Shown here in pieces: positions 61,573-64,000 of a stretch of DNA of 64,000 bases. The stretch's first letter is position 1; each line of letters starts with the position of its first letter. The notes under the pieces were generated by a model. It saw only the letters and a list, made by a program, of their open reading frames with translations. It was not told the DNA's origin and did not search any database. Position numbers and translations under genes: made by a program. Source of the DNA: Collimonas pratensis (lineage in GTDB: Bacteria; Pseudomonadota; Gammaproteobacteria; Burkholderiales; Burkholderiaceae_D); contig NZ_CP013234.1 of the NCBI RefSeq assembly GCF_001584185.1, positions 2,790,001 to 2,854,000 of the forward strand, given 5' to 3'.

Positions 61573-62394
61573 ATGACTCCAGCATTCGTCGGCGTAACGG
61601 GTTTACCAAGAGCGGGTTCCACGCTGCTGTGCCAGCTGCTGGCCCAGCATCCCGAGATTCATTGCGAAGGCCACAGCTCTCCCCTGTGCAACACCCTGCT
61701 GGGGATCCGCCGCATGATCAGCGAAGATACTTTTTTCCTGTCGCAGCTCGATACCCAGTTCGAGCAAAGCTATGCCCACCTGACGTCGGCGATGCAGGGA
61801 TTCTTGCGCGGCTGGCATCATGACTGCAGCAAGAAGGCGGTGGTGGACAAGAACCGCGCATGGCTGCATGCGATAGAGCTGCTGCTGCATATCGAGCCGA
61901 ACGCCAAGCTGATCGTGTGCCTGCGCGAACTCGGACAAATCTACGGTTCTATCGAAGCACAGCACCAGCGTACCATCCTGGTCGATTTCATCGATCACCT
62001 GGCCGATTTCGACCGCTTCGGGCGGGCCGACATGCTGTTCGCCAAAGACAAGGCCATCGGCGCTCCGCTGATTTCCCTGCATGCGGTTGCCGACCTCCCT
62101 AAGCATGTGCAGGAACGCCTGTATTTCATCCGTTTTGAAGATTTGATGGAGCGCCCCTCGGCCTGCATGACGCATCTGTATTCCTGGCTGGGACTGTCGC
62201 CGTTCGAGATCGATCCTGACCATCTGGCGATCGGGTTGCAGGAAAGCGATAGCCACTATCACATGAAATACAGTCACAAACAGGCCAACCAGATCACCAA
62301 GCCGAAGCGGCACGAGATTCCGCCGCGCATACAGGCACAGATCGAAACCGCCTGCTCCTGGTTCTACCAGCTTTACTATCCGCAGAAGATGTAA
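61573..62394 (+). CDS. PAPS-dependent sulfotransferase
   Basis: A 273-residue P-loop sulfotransferase. The 5'-phosphosulfate loop is TGLPRAGSTLLCQLLAQHP at residues 9-27. The 3'-phosphate site is seen in AKLIVCLRELGQIYGSIEAQ (Arg and Ser), and RFEDLMERP with a following helix belongs to the common core. There is no signal peptide, so it acts in the cytoplasm. The acceptor could be a glycan, lipid or protein Tyr. AAGG lies about 9 bases before the ATG. It is divergent from cysC (219 bases) and converges on the TpsB gene (19 bases). Confidence 0.9.
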   Translation: MTPAFVGVTGLPRAGSTLLCQLLAQHPEIHCEGHSSPLCNTLLGIRRMISEDTFFLSQLDTQFEQSYAHLTSAMQGFLRGWHHDCSKKAVVDKNRAWLHAIELLLHIEPNAKLIVCLRELGQIYGSIEAQHQRTILVDFIDHLADFDRFGRADMLFAKDKAIGAPLISLHAVADLPKHVQERLYFIRFEDLMERPSACMTHLYSWLGLSPFEIDPDHLAIGLQESDSHYHMKYSHKQANQITKPKRHEIPPRIQAQIETACSWFYQLYYPQKM

Positions 62395-62413
62395 GGCCCG
62401 CGATCAAGGTTCT

Positions 62414-64000
62414 CTAGAACGCCTTGCCGATTTCGGCCCAGGCGCGCACCGACTTGTTGTCGCCTATCAGTTGCGGGGTCGAGCCGAACGGCGCCGCAAT
62501 ATAGAGCTTGGCATGCCACTGGTCCGGTCCGCTCCAGTTCATGCCGACCCCGGCCCCACTCAGCGTTGCGCCATTGTCGCCCGGCAGCCAAGGATTCTTG
62601 TTGACCGTCACGTGTTCGCTGTCGACGAAGGCCAGCACTTGCCAGCGTCCGCTGGCGAACTGGCCGAGCTCGTGCCGCAGTTCGATCGAGCCGAACACCC
62701 CGGTGTCGCCCGACAACGCGCCGATGTCATAGGCGCGCACTGTGTAGGGACCGCCGGCGACCATCTTTTCCGCGGGATCCAGGTTACCGTTCGTCCATTG
62801 GCCAGCCAGTGCGAAATACAGGGAATCGTTCTGGCTCAGGTTCTGTAGCTGCGCCAGATTGCCGTTCCATTTCGTGTAGCTGCCCTGTGTTTTGGCGGTG
62901 ACGGAATCAGACAGCTGCGCCGCCCGGTCATCGAAGCCGACACGTCCCGCGGTAATGCCGATATTCCAGGTGCCGATGCCGCCGGCCAGCACGCCGTTGC
63001 GCCAGTCGCCGTTCAGGCTAGCGCTCCAGTTATCCAGATGGCGGTCCGTCTTGATGTTGCTGACGCCGATACGGTCGTTCAGCTGCTTGTGGTCGTACTG
63101 GATCTGGCCGTACAGATTGGCGTCGCGCGTGCGCATGAAGGGATGTTTGACCCAGATGCTCGCCACTTGCGCGGTGCCGCGCGCATCCAGAGCGCCCAGG
63201 CTATCGCCGAGGATGTAATGCAGCGCCGAATAGGAGCCGCCCATGCGTGTGCCCATGCCATTGAGCAGGGTTTCATAGGCGATACTGCCGTAATTCATGT
63301 CTCTGCCGCTGGTCAGCGCGCCGATGCTGAGGACATCGCCATGGTGCAGCGGATTGAAGACATTCACAGCGGCGCCGAGGCGAGCCCGGCCGGTATAGCG
63401 GTTGCCGAAATTGTCCAGCGTCACGTTGCCGGCAACCTGCGCCGCCGGGTCAGCTTGCACCTGCAGGTCGGAAGTGCCGACCGCGTCCCCCGGTTTCAGC
63501 AGCGCGCTGACAGTGACGCCCGGAATATCCGAGGCCAGCAGCAGCGTGCGGTCAAGCCCGGCCTGGGTGACCGCTTGTCCGGCCTGCAATGGCGACAAGG
63601 TTTGCAGCAGCAGGCCATCGCTCACGCGGCTGCGGTTATCCAGCTTGACCTGGCCGTAACGAGCCTCGATCACCATCACCTTGACTACGCCGCCTTGCAC
63701 GGTCTGGGCCGGGATGATGGCGCGCGCCAGCGGATAGCCGTGGCTATGGTAGTAGTCGGTGATGCGCGCAACCACTGCGACGAGCTGGGCCAAAGTGAGA
63801 TTCTTGCCCTCGGCGTCGGCCACCAGCGCATGCAGGGTGGCCGTATCGAACGCGGTATTGCCGGACAGCTGTATGCTGGTGACGCTGAAAGCCGCCCCCG
63901 CCGGCTGCTGGGCGACGCCCCCCTGCTCGATGGTCAAGCCGGTTCCGGTTGACGAGGGCGGCGCCGGCTTGAGCGGCTGGATCTGCTGCAGTATGGAACC
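62414..64000 (-). CDS. TpsB/ShlB-family two-partner secretion transporter, 5' end missing
   Basis: About 529 residues of an outer-membrane transporter; the frame stays open to base 64000, so the N-terminus with the signal peptide lies beyond the window. Visible parts are a Pro-rich stretch, POTRA 1 (FSVTSIQLSGNTAFDTATL), POTRA 2 (VKVMVIEARYGQVKLDN) and the beta barrel with GNVTLDNFGNRYTGRARLGA. The barrel also carries the conserved loop-6-like GGPYTVRAYD, a VRGY/F-type motif with an A in place of G. It ends in Phe (IGKAF). It exports a large TpsA protein, whose gene is not in the window. Confidence 0.92.
   Translation of the reverse strand, partial: GSILQQIQPLKPAPPSSTGTGLTIEQGGVAQQPAGAAFSVTSIQLSGNTAFDTATLHALVADAEGKNLTLAQLVAVVARITDYYHSHGYPLARAIIPAQTVQGGVVKVMVIEARYGQVKLDNRSRVSDGLLLQTLSPLQAGQAVTQAGLDRTLLLASDIPGVTVSALLKPGDAVGTSDLQVQADPAAQVAGNVTLDNFGNRYTGRARLGAAVNVFNPLHHGDVLSIGALTSGRDMNYGSIAYETLLNGMGTRMGGSYSALHYILGDSLGALDARGTAQVASIWVKHPFMRTRDANLYGQIQYDHKQLNDRIGVSNIKTDRHLDNWSASLNGDWRNGVLAGGIGTWNIGITAGRVGFDDRAAQLSDSVTAKTQGSYTKWNGNLAQLQNLSQNDSLYFALAGQWTNGNLDPAEKMVAGGPYTVRAYDIGALSGDTGVFGSIELRHELGQFASGRWQVLAFVDSEHVTVNKNPWLPGDNGATLSGAGVGMNWSGPDQWHAKLYIAAPFGSTPQLIGDNKSVRAWAEIGKAF

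Noticed and set aside
61311..61823. 170-codon plus-strand frame overlapping the sulfotransferase start
   Set aside because: The second half is a shadow of the sulfotransferase and the first half has no recognisable domain, although the part at 61405-61570 is mildly protein-like.

Overview
The window looks like chromosome from a betaproteobacterium of the order Burkholderiales, most likely Oxalobacteraceae close to Collimonas or Janthinobacterium. This rests on GC-rich composition, the Burkholderia-type lipase with its foldase, a cyoABCD-SURF1-RegB/RegA operon, a two-block Tad pilus locus and DUF4148 and DUF192 proteins. No rRNA, tRNA or CRISPR array was seen, and no intact insertion sequence; only IS5-type fragments are present.

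Layout. 1-8.7 kb: the end of a PhnD-like binding protein, a Sel1 lipoprotein, a CpdB-like 5'-nucleotidase lipoprotein, an ABC exporter pair, galE, an amino-acid-type ABC binding protein and a Tat-exported PilJ-domain protein. 9.0-25.9 kb: five co-directional genes of unknown function on the plus strand. They encode a putative GT-A glycosyltransferase-like protein and four very large beta-rich proteins (1486, 737, about 1350 and 1493 aa), none with a signal peptide. One carries a DUF6603-like core and one a long beta-propeller region. One gene is split by a one-base deletion. This cluster is the best candidate for an undescribed system. 25.9-29.4 kb: lipase foldase and lipase, then a frameshifted AraC regulator.

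29.5-37 kb: an RDD protein, then a tight minus-strand operon cyoABCD-SURF1-regB-regA that couples a bo3-type quinol oxidase to a redox-sensing two-component system. CyoD has unusual His-rich and Met/His-rich ends. 37-46.3 kb: an MFS transporter, a 55-aa membrane protein, a TetR regulator, an orphan IS5 N-terminal protein, a small secreted Met/His-rich protein behind a perfect CusR/CopR-type palindrome, an O-methyltransferase, a KtrAB-type potassium system, a LysR/SDR pair, an SDR remnant and a small secreted Cys protein.

46.3-59.4 kb: a Tad/Flp pilus locus on the minus strand: pilin, TadG-like and TadE-like minor components, CpaB, secretin, FHA-TadA, TadB and TadC. A DUF192 gene on the opposite strand interrupts it. 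No TadZ and no prepilin peptidase lie in the window. 59.5-64 kb: a MerR regulator, an IS5 remnant, then cysC (APS kinase) diverging from a sulfotransferase, next to a TpsB outer-membrane transporter that runs off the window end.

Two single-base frameshifts in otherwise intact genes (near 19805 and 29100) may be assembly errors and should be checked before any gene is called dead.
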